A stretch of DNA of 64,000 bases from CAVONV01 sp963697355 (GTDB lineage: Bacteria > Acidobacteriota > Vicinamibacteria > Marinacidobacterales > DATDRI01): the NCBI GenBank assembly GCA_963697355.1, contig CAVONV010000007.1, forward strand, positions 168,803 through 232,802, given 5' to 3'. The notes beneath the pieces are model-generated. The model searched no databases. It saw only the letters and a list, made by a program, of their open reading frames with translations, and was not told the DNA's origin. Positions 18,167 through 26,718 of this stretch are shown here, one piece after another. Both the position numbers and the translations under genes were made by a program. Each line of letters begins with the position of its first letter. The stretch's first letter is position 1.

Positions 18167-18329
18167 AACTCGCTGGCGAAAACCGGGATTGGGAGTGGAT
18201 GCCCGTTCCCTACGTGGATGAGCACTCGGCGGAGCTGCTCTTCCGGCACAAGGTCATGCGCTTGTTCCAGGATGAGGGCCTACTGAGCGAAGAGCGGAGC
18301 GAGCTGCTGCTGTCGTGGCGGCATTCGGG
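18167..18329 (+). pseudogene. IS91/IS801-type transposase, central fragment
   Basis: The frame reads ENRDWEWMPVPYVDEHSAEL and LFRHKVMRLFQDEGLLSEER, then ELLLSWRHSG, and ends in foreign sequence. This matches the part of IS91-like Y2 transposases just before the HSGFSVHN segment found at 19880. The upstream half with the catalytic tyrosines is absent. Confidence 0.75.
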
Positions 18330-19066
18330 GCATGGCGTACGTCCAATGGGCGCCACTGGACCGGTCCCTCCCACTTCCCCCGGTAACTTCGGGTGGGGAA
18401 TAACAAACCTTCTCGTTCGTAGCTCTTCGCCACCCCACAGGCTGAGCCGAACTGCTCGAATCGTTCAAAGAATCCATAAAACGCATGGCGAACCCGTTCA
18501 TCGGAATCCATCACCGCCCGGCCTCGCTCATCAGACACGTAGCCCGTGGGAGGCCGCCGCCGAAGTTCTCCACGGCGAGCTTTGCTCCACCGCGCCCCGT
18601 GAAGCTGGGAACGAATGCGCTGGCCTTCTGCCTCGGACATCGTTCCCTTCAATCCCAGAATCAACCGATCATTGGGGTCATTCGGATCGTAGACCCCTTC
18701 TTCATCCGCAATCAGCGTCTGTGTCAGCCCGCACATCTCAATGAGTGGGAACCAATCGGCGTTGTTGCGGGCAAACCGGGACACATACAGGCCCACCACG
18801 ATTCCCACTTCCCCCAAGCTCACCTCTCCCACCAGCTGCTTGAACGCTTCGCGCTCTGCCGAGCTCTGAGCCGACTTGGCCTGGTCGGCATCCAGCACCA
18901 CAATCTGTGAGGCCGGCCACCCCATCTCCTGAACCCACTGAGCTAGGTCGCGCTGGCGGCGCCCGCTCTCCTGATGTTCCACAACCTGTCTCATGGAAGA
19001 TTGGCGCACATAAATGTAGGCTTTGTTCGACAGGTGCTCGGGGCAAATCTTGTTCTTTCCTTTCAT
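18254..19066 (-). CDS. Serine site-specific recombinase, truncated or altered C-terminus
   Basis: ATG 19066 has AGAGGAG 7 nt upstream. The N-terminal resolvase domain has the nucleophile region YIYVRQSSMRQVVEHQESG, GLYVSRFARNNADWFPLIE and DRLILGLKGTMSEAEGQRI. The recombinase domain begins RRRPPTGYV. After VQWRPL the sequence departs from the family (expected a helix then PAYAGA), and the last 25 residues are read from the IS91 fragment on the other strand. Large serine recombinases catalyse element integration or excision. This one may lack its zinc-ribbon/coiled-coil tail. Confidence 0.8.
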   Translation of the reverse strand: MKGKNKICPEHLSNKAYIYVRQSSMRQVVEHQESGRRQRDLAQWVQEMGWPASQIVVLDADQAKSAQSSAEREAFKQLVGEVSLGEVGIVVGLYVSRFARNNADWFPLIEMCGLTQTLIADEEGVYDPNDPNDRLILGLKGTMSEAEGQRIRSQLHGARWSKARRGELRRRPPTGYVSDERGRAVMDSDERVRHAFYGFFERFEQFGSACGVAKSYEREGLLFPTRSYRGKWEGPVQWRPLDVRHAPNAATTAAARSALRSVGPHPGTSA

Positions 19067-19203
19067 GGTTCTCCTCTGCAGCTAAAGCGTCGAGGAGCAT
19101 CGATGCCAGAACGCCGTGAATCCCCGAGACAACTTCGGCAGGAGTCGATACGACCCCCAACACCTGCAACTCGCCGTTGCAGCCGCCTTGCCTCGAAGCT
19201 GCT

Positions 19204-19548
19204 TCAGCAGTCGTCGTCGAGTTCCCCCTGCTCGAGTAGCTCCAGATTGATCGACATGATCTGTTCGGTGAGCTCCCTTAGCTTCTGGTAGTTTCCGAGA
19301 TACTTGAGAATTCGCTTCTTCTGCTTTGCAGAAACGTAGTAGGAGCGCGTCTTTCCGGGCCCGAAGGTCACCGAGAGGTAATAGGCAGGACCGTGTCCCC
19401 TGTCTTTGACGCAATGACAGCCGGGCTTGCCGCACTTCTTGTACCGCTCCACCAGACTTCCCCGAAGCAGACGTTCGAGATCCGGCAGACGGGCTACTAG
19501 CCGAGACCGCTTTCGCTTCAACGAGCTCGGAGTTTTTTTGGGTTTCAT
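19204..19548 (-). CDS. DUF6788-family protein
   Basis: From ATG 19548 it gives 114 residues (a TTG at 19593 would add 15). The core is RGSLVERYKKCGKPGCHCVK, GHGPAYYLSVTF and RSYYVSAKQKKRILKYLGNY, with a CxxxxCxC metal-like cluster and a C-terminal helix ending LEQGELDDD. I recall DUF6788 as a regular partner of serine recombinases and DUF5372. All three lie together here on one strand. The function is unknown; a DNA-binding accessory role is inferred. Confidence 0.75.
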   Translation of the reverse strand: MKPKKTPSSLKRKRSRLVARLPDLERLLRGSLVERYKKCGKPGCHCVKDRGHGPAYYLSVTFGPGKTRSYYVSAKQKKRILKYLGNYQKLRELTEQIMSINLELLEQGELDDDC

Positions 19549-19589
19549 CAACTGGCTCGGGTGTGTTATATAACATACCAGCAATCCTG

Positions 19590-19862
19590 TCAAACCTTTT
19601 TTCTTGCTTTTCTTTTGCTATCCGGCTTTTGCTGGCGGACCCATTCCACCAACTCGACTAACCTCTCGACTCGGAGAAGGGGCGGGTTGGCTAGTGTCTG
19701 GTAGACATCCGGAGGAGCGAGAGACGTCCAGGCCAGTGGGAACTTTCTCTCCTCTCCAGCCAGTTCAACAACCACCCAGTCCCTGCTATCTGTCCTGGGG
19801 CCCACAACGTAGTGAAGTGATTCCCCTTTAAGAGGATGGCAGGGGTGGGTTAGCTTGATTAC
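19590..19862 (-). CDS. DUF5372-family protein, start uncertain
   Basis: The frame reads VIKLTHPCHPLKGESLHYVV, then RKFPLAWTSLAPPD and RVERLVELVEWVRQQ, and ends RKKV. THP.HPL.G near the start and P..WTSLAPPD are the family marks. No ATG or good GTG precedes the conserved start, because the IS91 fragment begins within about 20 nt. The gene may therefore be cut at its 5' end. It is first in the recombinase module and its stop overlaps the possible TTG start of DUF6788. Confidence 0.65.
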   Translation of the reverse strand, partial: VIKLTHPCHPLKGESLHYVVGPRTDSRDWVVVELAGEERKFPLAWTSLAPPDVYQTLANPPLLRVERLVELVEWVRQQKPDSKRKARKKV

Positions 19863-19879
19863 GAGAGTTTGCGCTCGGG

Positions 19880-20497
19880 GTGCATTGGTGGAATCACTCC
19901 GGGTTCTCCGTGCACAACAGGGTGCGGGTGGAGCCTGAGGATCAGTCTGCAGTGGAGCGCCTCTCCCGGTACATCATGCGGCCTCCGATCAGCCTCGAGA
20001 GAATGCGGTGGGACGGGGTGGGGGAGGTGCGCTACCGGCGCAAGGGCGGCCACGAGGACCCGGCGTTGAACCGGGATCCGGTGGAGACCTTCGACCCGCT
20101 CGAGTTCCTCGCCCGGGTGATCATGCACATCCCGGAGCCTCGACGTCACCTGGCGCGGTACTACGGGGCGTACTCGAACGTGTCGCGGGGCAGGCGGCGA
20201 AAGGGAGAGACTGAGCAAGGCCCAGGCGCTGTCGTCGAGACCGCCGGCGCCTCTCGAGCCGATCGTGACCGAACGCACGACGCGCGCGCCCTGCGGCGAA
20301 GCTGGGCACAGCTGATCAAGCGGATCTACGAGGTCGATCCGTTGGTGTGCCCCCTCTGCGGCTCAGAGATGAAGGTCGTGGCGTTCATCATCGATCACGC
20401 GGTGGTGGACAAGATACTCCGGCATCTCAAACGGCGCGGTGAAGGGCAGAGGGAGCGGGGGCCGCCCGAACGATCCAAGCTCGCAGCGGTGTCGTGA
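19880..20497 (+). pseudogene. IS91/IS801-type transposase, C-terminal fragment
   Basis: The product begins WNHSGFSVHNRVRVEPEDQ. It continues YIMRPPISLERMRWDG, GEVRYRRKGGHEDP and EFLARVIMHIPEPRRHLARY, then a CPLCGSEMKVVAFI zinc motif and DKILRHLKRRGE. That is the normal C-terminal half of the family. It resumes exactly where the fragment at 18167 ends (both share the His-Ser-Gly codons, written differently). The 1.55 kb recombinase module therefore lies in, or replaces, the middle of such a gene. Confidence 0.78.
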
Positions 20498-20794
20498 GCT
20501 CGCCCGAAGAATGAGTTTGTCGGGTTCCTGGTTGAGGTGTGTCCGTAATCGGGGTTGAAGGGGTGTCCGGGGACCGGTTCCCGGACAGAGGCCGGATGTG
20601 GTCCGATGATGGGGCGCCGAAGAGGACGTTGAGGTCTCGAACGGGGTTTCCAACGGGGGTTTCGAGCCCAGGACGCGTGATACGCTCGGTGGTGTGAGAA
20701 AGGAAATTCCTATCCCTCACTCGGCTTAGGCGTATAATGGGCCTAGCCAAAAGCAAGTCTTTGTCCGCAGCCGAAAGCCGACGGATGTGAAAGA

Positions 20795-21739
20795 GTGGAC
20801 CTACAGAAGTTCATCGACAAGTACTCGATCGATATTGACGCGTTGAAGCGGATCAAGCGGCGGATCTTCGTCGTCGGGCGTTTTAACCACAAACCGATCG
20901 AGAACGGTAATCCGGAGGTCTTCCTGTTCTCGAACCGTTCGGACAACTCTAAGAAGTTCCTTGGGAACTTCACGCGGAATGCCCGGATCGAGTACCAGCG
21001 CTTCCTCGACTTTCTCCAGCCCTCGATCGCCGAGCGTGAGAAGTCGTATCCCGGGGTGAAGCTCATTTCGCTTGCGGCGCCTTCGGGTGTTCGTGGCGAG
21101 CGTTCGCGGCCCGTTCACGCGAACGACTACCTCTACAAGCGCAGTATCTCAGGTAGCGAGCAGCCCGCGTTCGCGCACGAGCGCCCCCCGCTGTCCCGTG
21201 ACCTCTTGGAGGGAGCCGATGGCAACCGCGGCCAGGCCATCTTGCACCAGATTCAGCAGGATCTGGCCACAACCTGCGAGTTTCAACCCAGAAGCCCCGA
21301 ATTGATCGAGACGTTCGGTCCGATACTCCAGAAGTGCTCAGGTGCCGGGGGTATCCCTGACTACCTGTCGGGCGGGCCGCTTCCTGAGGGCTTCGCCGAG
21401 AAGCTCATCGACTTCCTTTACGACGAGGATCCTCGGTCCCGCTTTTCTCTGGATGACCTCGAACTGGACGGGAAGTGGCTCGACTTGCGGAAGAACCCTG
21501 CAGCCGGCGAGTTCTTCTGTGACGTCGTGAACGCCTTCCGTGACGGGTTGATCGGCCTGAGCACCGACTTTCCGCCGGGCTCGGGGTACGACAGGTGGGC
21601 TCCTCGGTGCCGGGGCGAGAACACGCGTTATCAGACCTTCGGACCTCGACTACTTTACCCTTCGAGCGAAAACCTGCTTTATCCTACTTATGCGCCTCGA
21701 CTTGTCGCAGAAGGCCTCGGCGTGGTTTTGGGCGAGTGA
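20795..21739 (+). CDS. Hypothetical protein of unknown family
   Basis: GTG 20795 opens 314 codons with good third-position bias. The N-terminus (MDLQKFIDKYSIDIDALKRI, FVVGRFNHKP) is polar and lacks a signal peptide. Later parts have ILHQIQQDLATTCEF and DEDPRSRFSLDDLELDGKWL. The last 45 residues overlap the start region of the CoA-ligase in another frame and are probably not native. I do not recognise the family. Upstream 20498-20794 shows no gene. Confidence 0.5.
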   Translation: MDLQKFIDKYSIDIDALKRIKRRIFVVGRFNHKPIENGNPEVFLFSNRSDNSKKFLGNFTRNARIEYQRFLDFLQPSIAEREKSYPGVKLISLAAPSGVRGERSRPVHANDYLYKRSISGSEQPAFAHERPPLSRDLLEGADGNRGQAILHQIQQDLATTCEFQPRSPELIETFGPILQKCSGAGGIPDYLSGGPLPEGFAEKLIDFLYDEDPRSRFSLDDLELDGKWLDLRKNPAAGEFFCDVVNAFRDGLIGLSTDFPPGSGYDRWAPRCRGENTRYQTFGPRLLYPSSENLLYPTYAPRLVAEGLGVVLGE

Positions 21740-21755
21740 AATGGAGATGACGAAT

Positions 21756-23306
21756 ATGTTCGATGACGACGCGTCCAGCCTCGCGCGGCTGTGCGACACC
21801 GGCCTATCCCTAGACTCGCAGCGAGTCGCCCTCATCCAGGGCAAGCGGTCGATGACGTATGCAGAGCTCGAGCAGCGCATCAATCGGGTCGCCAATGGGC
21901 TGATCTCGCTCGGAGTCGAGCGGTTCGAGCGCGTCCTCGTCATCTTCGAGAACGACATCCGCTTCCCCGAAGTCCTGCTCGGTATCGTCAGGGCCGGCGC
22001 CGTAGCGGTCCCGGTCAACTTCAAGTTCAAGCTGCCGCAGCACATCGATCTGGCTCGAGACTGTGGGAGTCGCATCATCTTCGGCAGCGCCGGGATGGCC
22101 GAATCCGTCCTCGCCTGCCTGGCCGACGGGGTTGCCGAGGTCGGTATCGTCGTCGATGCCGACCGGGGTCCGCTTCGAAGCTATGAGGACTGGCTGGCCT
22201 CATCTTCGCCCGAACGCTGCGATCATGGGTCGGCCGGCAGCGAGGTCTGCATCCAGGCGTACACCTCGGGCTCGACCGGACGGCCCAAGGGGGTTCTTCT
22301 CTCGCACCGTGGGCTTCTGCGTAACGCTCAGCTCCAGGCGGAGTCCAACCGAATCGACGAGAACTCACGGGTCTTGTTGTCGACGCCGCTCTTCCACATG
22401 AACGCCACTGGCGCGGGGCTCCTCCCGTGCCTGAGCCAGGGCGGCTCGGTGGTCATTCTCAAGGAGTTCGACGCGGAGCGCGTGATCGATGCGATTGAGA
22501 CGCACGGCTGCACGTACACCACCGGTGTACCGGCCACGTACAAGCTGATTCTGGATGCCGCGCGACAAAGAACGCACGTGGATGTCTCCAGCCTCGAGTT
22601 CATCGCAGTGGGGTCTGCTCCCATGACACGCGCGCTTCTCGACGAACTGGTCCAGACCTTGCCGGGTGTCGATGTGATCGAAGGGTACGGGCTGACGGAG
22701 TCTGGGCCCATCATCACCATGAACCCACGCGGCCGAAACAAGCTGGGCACGATCGGTCCCGCTCTTCCGGGCTTCGAGTGCAAGGTCATCGACTCCGACG
22801 GGAACATTTTGCCACAGGGAGAGGCGGGGGAACTTGTCGTGCGGAGCGAGTGCAACGCCCTCGGCTATTACAACCGGCCGGACGCCCAGGCGGAGCGATT
22901 CCGGGACGGCTGGGTGTATACCGGGGATATGGTGTCGTGCGACCCCGACGGCTGGTTCACCTTCAGGGGGCGCGTCGACGACCAGATGCAGGTGGGAGGC
23001 GAGAACGTCTTCCCGGCCGAAGTCGAGAACATCCTCGCCACTCATCCGGAAGTGCGGGACGTCTGTGTCGTTCCTGTCCCCCACGAGGTGAAGGGCCAGG
23101 TTCCGGTGGCCTTCGTCGTGCGCAACGTCGGGTCGAACCTCGGCGAGAAGGAACTCATCGACTACTACATAGAGCGCGGACCCGCGTATTCCCATCCGCG
23201 CCATATCTACTTCATCGACGAGATGCCGCTCTTGGGGACCGGGAAAACCGACCTGAAGGCTCTTGAAAGGCAGGCTCTTGAAAGGCAGGCTCGCGAGCCA
23301 GGTTAA
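21756..23306 (+). CDS. AMP-dependent acyl-CoA synthetase (class I adenylate-forming)
   Basis: I chose ATG 21756 (GGAG 9 nt upstream), giving 516 residues; ATG 21741 is possible. It has the P-loop YTSGSTGRPKG at 169-179, PLFHMNATGAG, GYGLTESG at 310-317, the YTGDM hinge motif, GRVDDQMQVGGENVFPAEVE, and the catalytic lysine in GTGKTDLKAL. The enzyme activates a carboxylic acid to acyl-AMP and then acyl-CoA. The substrate is unknown. The end carries a 15-bp tandem duplication (ALERQ twice). Neighbours at 23547-30278 include a thioesterase, hydratases and a CoA-transferase, which fits a CoA catabolic set. Confidence 0.92.
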   Translation: MFDDDASSLARLCDTGLSLDSQRVALIQGKRSMTYAELEQRINRVANGLISLGVERFERVLVIFENDIRFPEVLLGIVRAGAVAVPVNFKFKLPQHIDLARDCGSRIIFGSAGMAESVLACLADGVAEVGIVVDADRGPLRSYEDWLASSSPERCDHGSAGSEVCIQAYTSGSTGRPKGVLLSHRGLLRNAQLQAESNRIDENSRVLLSTPLFHMNATGAGLLPCLSQGGSVVILKEFDAERVIDAIETHGCTYTTGVPATYKLILDAARQRTHVDVSSLEFIAVGSAPMTRALLDELVQTLPGVDVIEGYGLTESGPIITMNPRGRNKLGTIGPALPGFECKVIDSDGNILPQGEAGELVVRSECNALGYYNRPDAQAERFRDGWVYTGDMVSCDPDGWFTFRGRVDDQMQVGGENVFPAEVENILATHPEVRDVCVVPVPHEVKGQVPVAFVVRNVGSNLGEKELIDYYIERGPAYSHPRHIYFIDEMPLLGTGKTDLKALERQALERQAREPG

Positions 23307-23546
23307 GGAAAGGGGCCCTCTCCGCTCGCCCGCTGACTTGCCATAGCGAGTGCTTATCGGACTTGGAGCCCGGGACGGGGCTTGAATCGCCTACCCACGA
23401 AGATAATCGATCAGGACATCGGCACCATCACGAAGACCTTCTCGCTGACCCGGTTGGCCAGGTCAGGAAGATAATCGCCAAATGAAATGCAGCCTGACCG
23501 GGTGCCAGAGTCCCGATACCGGACGAAAGGAGTATCGCCGTTTCGG

Positions 23547-24011
23547 TTACCCGGCCGCACGCGCCGAGTCCGGCACCGGTCGTTTTTTTCCGGCTTCATC
23601 CACCGCCACGTAGGTGAAGGTGGCCTCGGTCACCTGAAACCTCGGCTTCTGGGGCTCGCCCGTTGGTGTGCGCGGCTTGACCCAAACCTCCAGCTTCAGG
23701 GTCACGGACGTGGTTCCAATCCGAATCACCCGCCCATGGCAACACACCGCATCCCCCACCTTGACCGGTTGTTGAAACTTGAATGCGTCCACCGCCACGG
23801 TGACACAGCGTCCGCGGGTGAGCTCCCGCACCAGCATGTCCCCGGCCATGTCCATCTGCGACATCAGCCAGCCCCCAAAAATATCACCGCTCGGATTGGT
23901 ATCCGCCGGCATGGCCAACGTGCGCAAGAGCAATTCGCCGTGTGGTCCGGCAGTTCCGGAAGCATGCTCCTCGTCATTATTCATTGATTGGTTCATTGCA
24001 TCCGTGTGCAT
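23547..24011 (-). CDS. Acyl-CoA thioesterase (hot-dog fold, YciA-like)
   Basis: The start chosen is ATG 24011 (AAGAG about 7 nt upstream), 154 residues. Conserved hot-dog features are LRTLAMPADTNPSGDIFGGW with the catalytic Asp, MDMAGDMLVRELT, then FKFQQPVKVGDAV and RIGTTSVTLKLEVWV. Family enzymes hydrolyse short to medium acyl-CoAs and keep free CoA available. It faces the CoA-ligase tail-to-tail across 240 nt without other genes. Confidence 0.88.
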   Translation of the reverse strand: MHTDAMNQSMNNDEEHASGTAGPHGELLLRTLAMPADTNPSGDIFGGWLMSQMDMAGDMLVRELTRGRCVTVAVDAFKFQQPVKVGDAVCCHGRVIRIGTTSVTLKLEVWVKPRTPTGEPQKPRFQVTEATFTYVAVDEAGKKRPVPDSARAAG

Positions 24012-24197
24012 CAAATCTCTTAGTGGCGGTATCGATCGAATCCCTTTTTGGCTTTTGAAGAAGGAGCGCGGAATGCAAGACGCGAAGACGCTGGGGTAGT
24101 TGCGGAACGACAAACCGCTGCATGCTTTCAGCGTTGGATAAGCTTTTGTTGTCGTCTGATGACATCGTTGCTCCTCGCGATGGTGCTGGTTGGGATT

Positions 24198-24827
24198 TTA
24201 GGTGAGCTGTTCGGCGATGACGCCGAGCTTCTGCAAACCGATGATGGCGAGTTGAACGGCCAGCGAACACAATAGGAGGCCAATGATCCGCAATGTCACC
24301 TTCAACGCTGCGGGAGGTACTTTGCTGAGAATCTTCTCAGCCGCCAGCAGGAACAGGACGTTAACCAGCATGATACCGAGGACCAGACCGAGCAGCAGCG
24401 CCGTTCCACTGATCCCTGGTAGCGTCGCTTCAATAGACACGATGGCGACCAGGCCTTGGGGGGACGCCATCAACGGCACGGCCAGCGGATACGTGGCAAT
24501 TTCGATCGAAGGCGGTGGCGATGGGCTGTCCGTTTCTTTTTGCTTATCTTCGCCAATCACCATCGGCAGTGCGAATGCAAACAGAATGATTCCACCGGCG
24601 ATCAATAGTGCAGGAATAGAAATCTTCAACGCGCCAAGAATGACTGATCCCAGCACGACAAAGATGCAGCAGACGATGGCGGAAACGAGCACCGTTCTGA
24701 GGGCGATCTTTCGCTTCAGCTTAGCATCGGCGGACTGCGTCATCCCCACGAAAACGATCGCAGCACGAGTCGGCCCAATGGTAGCTAACAACAGGATTGC
24801 AATACTTGCGATGTCCATATTCGTCAC
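24198..24827 (-). CDS. MarC-family integral membrane protein
   Basis: 209 residues from GTG 24827 (ATG 24818 is also possible). About six hydrophobic helices are visible: SIAILLLATIGPTRAAIVFV, ISIPALLIAGGIILFAFALP and a PLAVPLMASPQGLVAIV loop. That last PL..P...SP.. pattern marks the family. MarC proteins resemble LysE-type exporters but have no agreed substrate. The 5' flank is occupied by a crotonase fragment, so the native promoter may be gone. Relatives occur at 50044 and 54033. Confidence 0.85.
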   Translation of the reverse strand: MTNMDIASIAILLLATIGPTRAAIVFVGMTQSADAKLKRKIALRTVLVSAIVCCIFVVLGSVILGALKISIPALLIAGGIILFAFALPMVIGEDKQKETDSPSPPPSIEIATYPLAVPLMASPQGLVAIVSIEATLPGISGTALLLGLVLGIMLVNVLFLLAAEKILSKVPPAALKVTLRIIGLLLCSLAVQLAIIGLQKLGVIAEQLT

Positions 24828-24839
24828 CCAGACGGATTG

Positions 24840-24905
24840 GTGACCCCATTTAACCTCAGGCTGTCCAAAAACTGCTTGCTTCGAACCAAAAATGAAATCC
24901 CCTGG
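24840..24905 (-). pseudogene. Enoyl-CoA hydratase fragment (central part)
   Basis: 24843-24885 is almost identical to 27979-28021, the codons for the catalytic FGQPEVKWG segment of the hydratase at 27607. Homology ends on both sides. It abuts the MarC start and is a remnant left at a junction. Confidence 0.7.
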
Positions 24906-24938
24906 GAGAATTTGGGCGCATCCGTGCCTCTGTCGGGA

Positions 24939-26366
24939 TCAGAATGTCCCTCGGGCTCGCAATCCGAACAAGGCGACAACATCCCTGTCGGGGTTGAGGG
25001 CCGGATTCCCAACGATTTGCAGGTTGGGCGTGATCTGAAAGTTCTCGGTAAGCTGGATCCTGTAGAAGACCTCGCTTATCAACTGGTCGTCGAGGTCGAC
25101 CCCGAACGTATCCGAATTAGGGCGGCCCCAGTTGAGGCCGACGCCGAGAAGGTTGCCGCCGGGCTTGTTCTGGTATCCAAAACCGCCGCTCACCGACACC
25201 TCGTAAAGGCCCCCGCCTTCATTGGCCCAAGCGGCACGCAAGAACGGCAACCAGTGCCCGGCCACAACATGGGAGACAGACACATTGACGCCCCATCCTC
25301 TCTGCGTGCCGCTATCGTCACTCTCATCCTGCTGCCAGACCGCGATATGCGCATTGTCGAACAAAAATCGCTTGCCACCTCCGGTGATCCCGATCTCCGC
25401 GCTCTTCCAGGTGTTGAAGTCACCGAAGAAAGTCCCGAAGCCCTGAAACATGGATGTCGGCTGGAAACCGGCGTCGATGATGCTGGCTGCCGCATAAATG
25501 TTGTCGGTCAGATAGCCGCCGACCATCGCGCCAAGCGCGGCGTCCGGCAACGTGATCATCGTGTTTGAGCCGATCGTAAAGGCGAGATTGAAAAAGCCGG
25601 TCCAAGGACTGGCCAACGCGTAACCATCGAAATATTCCTTCATATCAAGAAAGCCGACACGAAAGAGAGCGCGGTCGTCGGCGAAGTCCTGCTTCCAATA
25701 GAGAGTGGTCGCGCGAAAGCCGTCGTCGTTGAAGACGGGTTCTGGCGTACCGACGAACCCGACATCGAAGCCGAAGGCAGACGGCGCGATGTCGGTGTAG
25801 GCGTGCCGGTTTTCGATCTTGAACACAACGCTGCCGGTGTTCGCCGCGCCGCGGTTCAGCAACTCCCAGGAGCCAAAGAAGCGCGCGACCCCAGAGGCCG
25901 AGGTGTCGTCGCCGAGGCTGCCGGTCGCGGCGAAACCCACTGCGAGGTAATCGCCGCCGAAGCTGAGCCCTGTGCTCTCGGCGATACCGGCCTTCCATGC
26001 TTTCCACGCTTTGAGGATATTGAGATTGAGTAGATCCGCCTTCTCCTCGCGATCTTCGCGCAGGATAGTGGTCACCGCTCGGGAGCCGCTCAGAGGGTCA
26101 TGGTCAAAAGCATTTTGCACCGGCGCCCCGGTGCGGGAGGCGCCCTGCTCTGCGTTCTCCGCGAAGGCAGGTTGCCAGCACATAAAGAATAAGAGCACAG
26201 CCAGTGGCGCGACTGTCAGCCTTGGTGACAACAGGGCGTCTGCCGCACAGTAAAAGTGCGCAGGGAGGTGTTGGGCGTTTCGCTCGGCTCTCAGACAAGA
26301 GCAACAGCCGACCTGGTCGAGGCGTCTGCGCATCGTGCTGAGGGAGGACTGCAGGAAGCTAATCAT
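24939..26366 (-). CDS. Carbohydrate-selective porin, OprB family
   Basis: The 475-codon frame has a late signal peptide (PLAVLLFFMCWQPAFAENAE, at about 53-72), so the real start may be internal. The mature part shows OprB features: GGDYLAVGFAATGSLGDDTS, SGVARFFGSWELL, LYWKQDFADDRALFRVGFLD, QRGWGVNVSVSHVVAG and a final FGLRARGTF strand with terminal Phe. OprB porins admit sugars and other small solutes. The gene is flanked on both sides by hydratase fragments. A cyanobacterial OprB end lies at 48124. Confidence 0.85.
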   Translation of the reverse strand: MISFLQSSLSTMRRRLDQVGCCSCLRAERNAQHLPAHFYCAADALLSPRLTVAPLAVLLFFMCWQPAFAENAEQGASRTGAPVQNAFDHDPLSGSRAVTTILREDREEKADLLNLNILKAWKAWKAGIAESTGLSFGGDYLAVGFAATGSLGDDTSASGVARFFGSWELLNRGAANTGSVVFKIENRHAYTDIAPSAFGFDVGFVGTPEPVFNDDGFRATTLYWKQDFADDRALFRVGFLDMKEYFDGYALASPWTGFFNLAFTIGSNTMITLPDAALGAMVGGYLTDNIYAAASIIDAGFQPTSMFQGFGTFFGDFNTWKSAEIGITGGGKRFLFDNAHIAVWQQDESDDSGTQRGWGVNVSVSHVVAGHWLPFLRAAWANEGGGLYEVSVSGGFGYQNKPGGNLLGVGLNWGRPNSDTFGVDLDDQLISEVFYRIQLTENFQITPNLQIVGNPALNPDRDVVALFGLRARGTF

Positions 26367-26384
26367 TTTAATTTCCTTTAAACT

Positions 26385-26474
26385 CTGGTTTTCTTTTCTC
26401 TACAAATGCTTTGGTCCCTTCCGCCTTATCATGAGACTTAGAAACTACTCCAAAGACTGCTGCTTCCTTTTTTA
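26385..26474 (-). pseudogene. Enoyl-CoA hydratase fragment (C-terminal part)
   Basis: About 80 of 90 bases match 27617-27705, the end of the hydratase at 27607 (codons for VVANSHDKAEGTKAFVEKR). It stops exactly where the small inverted-repeat element begins. Together with the piece at 24840 it brackets the OprB porin, but in the order C-terminal then central. That fits tandem copies rather than a simple insertion. Confidence 0.7.
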
Positions 26475-26568
26475 GGCTCTGTTGCAAAAAATGTCAATTA
26501 GTAAAAGCTCCTCAATTGTGAATTGAAAATGATTTCATAGCACTTCTACGATTTTTTGCAACAGAGCC
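26475..26568. mobile_element. 94-bp MITE-like element with 18-bp perfect terminal inverted repeats
   Basis: The ends are GGCTCTGTTGCAAAAAAT and its exact reverse complement. The outer part equals the terminal repeat used by several IS6-family elements (GGCTCTGTTGCAAA). The 58-bp AT-rich interior has no ORF. I see no clear 8-bp target duplication. It separates a hydratase fragment from an acyl-CoA dehydrogenase fragment. Confidence 0.75.
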
Positions 26569-26716
26569 GTCGTTAGTATTCAGGCCGCCGCCGCCCACCT
26601 CTTCGGGCAACCCCAAGGCAAGAAGGCCGAGGTCCTCGGCCTTCTTGCGCAATTCGTTCTCCAACTCAGGCCTCACCACCTGAGTCTCTTCGAGCCCCGC
26701 TTCGTACGGGGCACGA
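26569..26716 (-). pseudogene. Acyl-CoA dehydrogenase, N-terminal fragment
   Basis: On the minus strand the frame reads VVRPELENELRKKAEDLGLL, then ALGLPEEVGGGGLN. This is the conserved N-terminal helix and PEE.GG.G loop of acyl-CoA dehydrogenases. It is cut at the MITE on one side and at 26716 on the other, next to an enoyl-CoA hydratase. I infer that a dehydrogenase was once part of this catabolic cluster. Confidence 0.6.
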
Positions 26717-26718
26717 GC

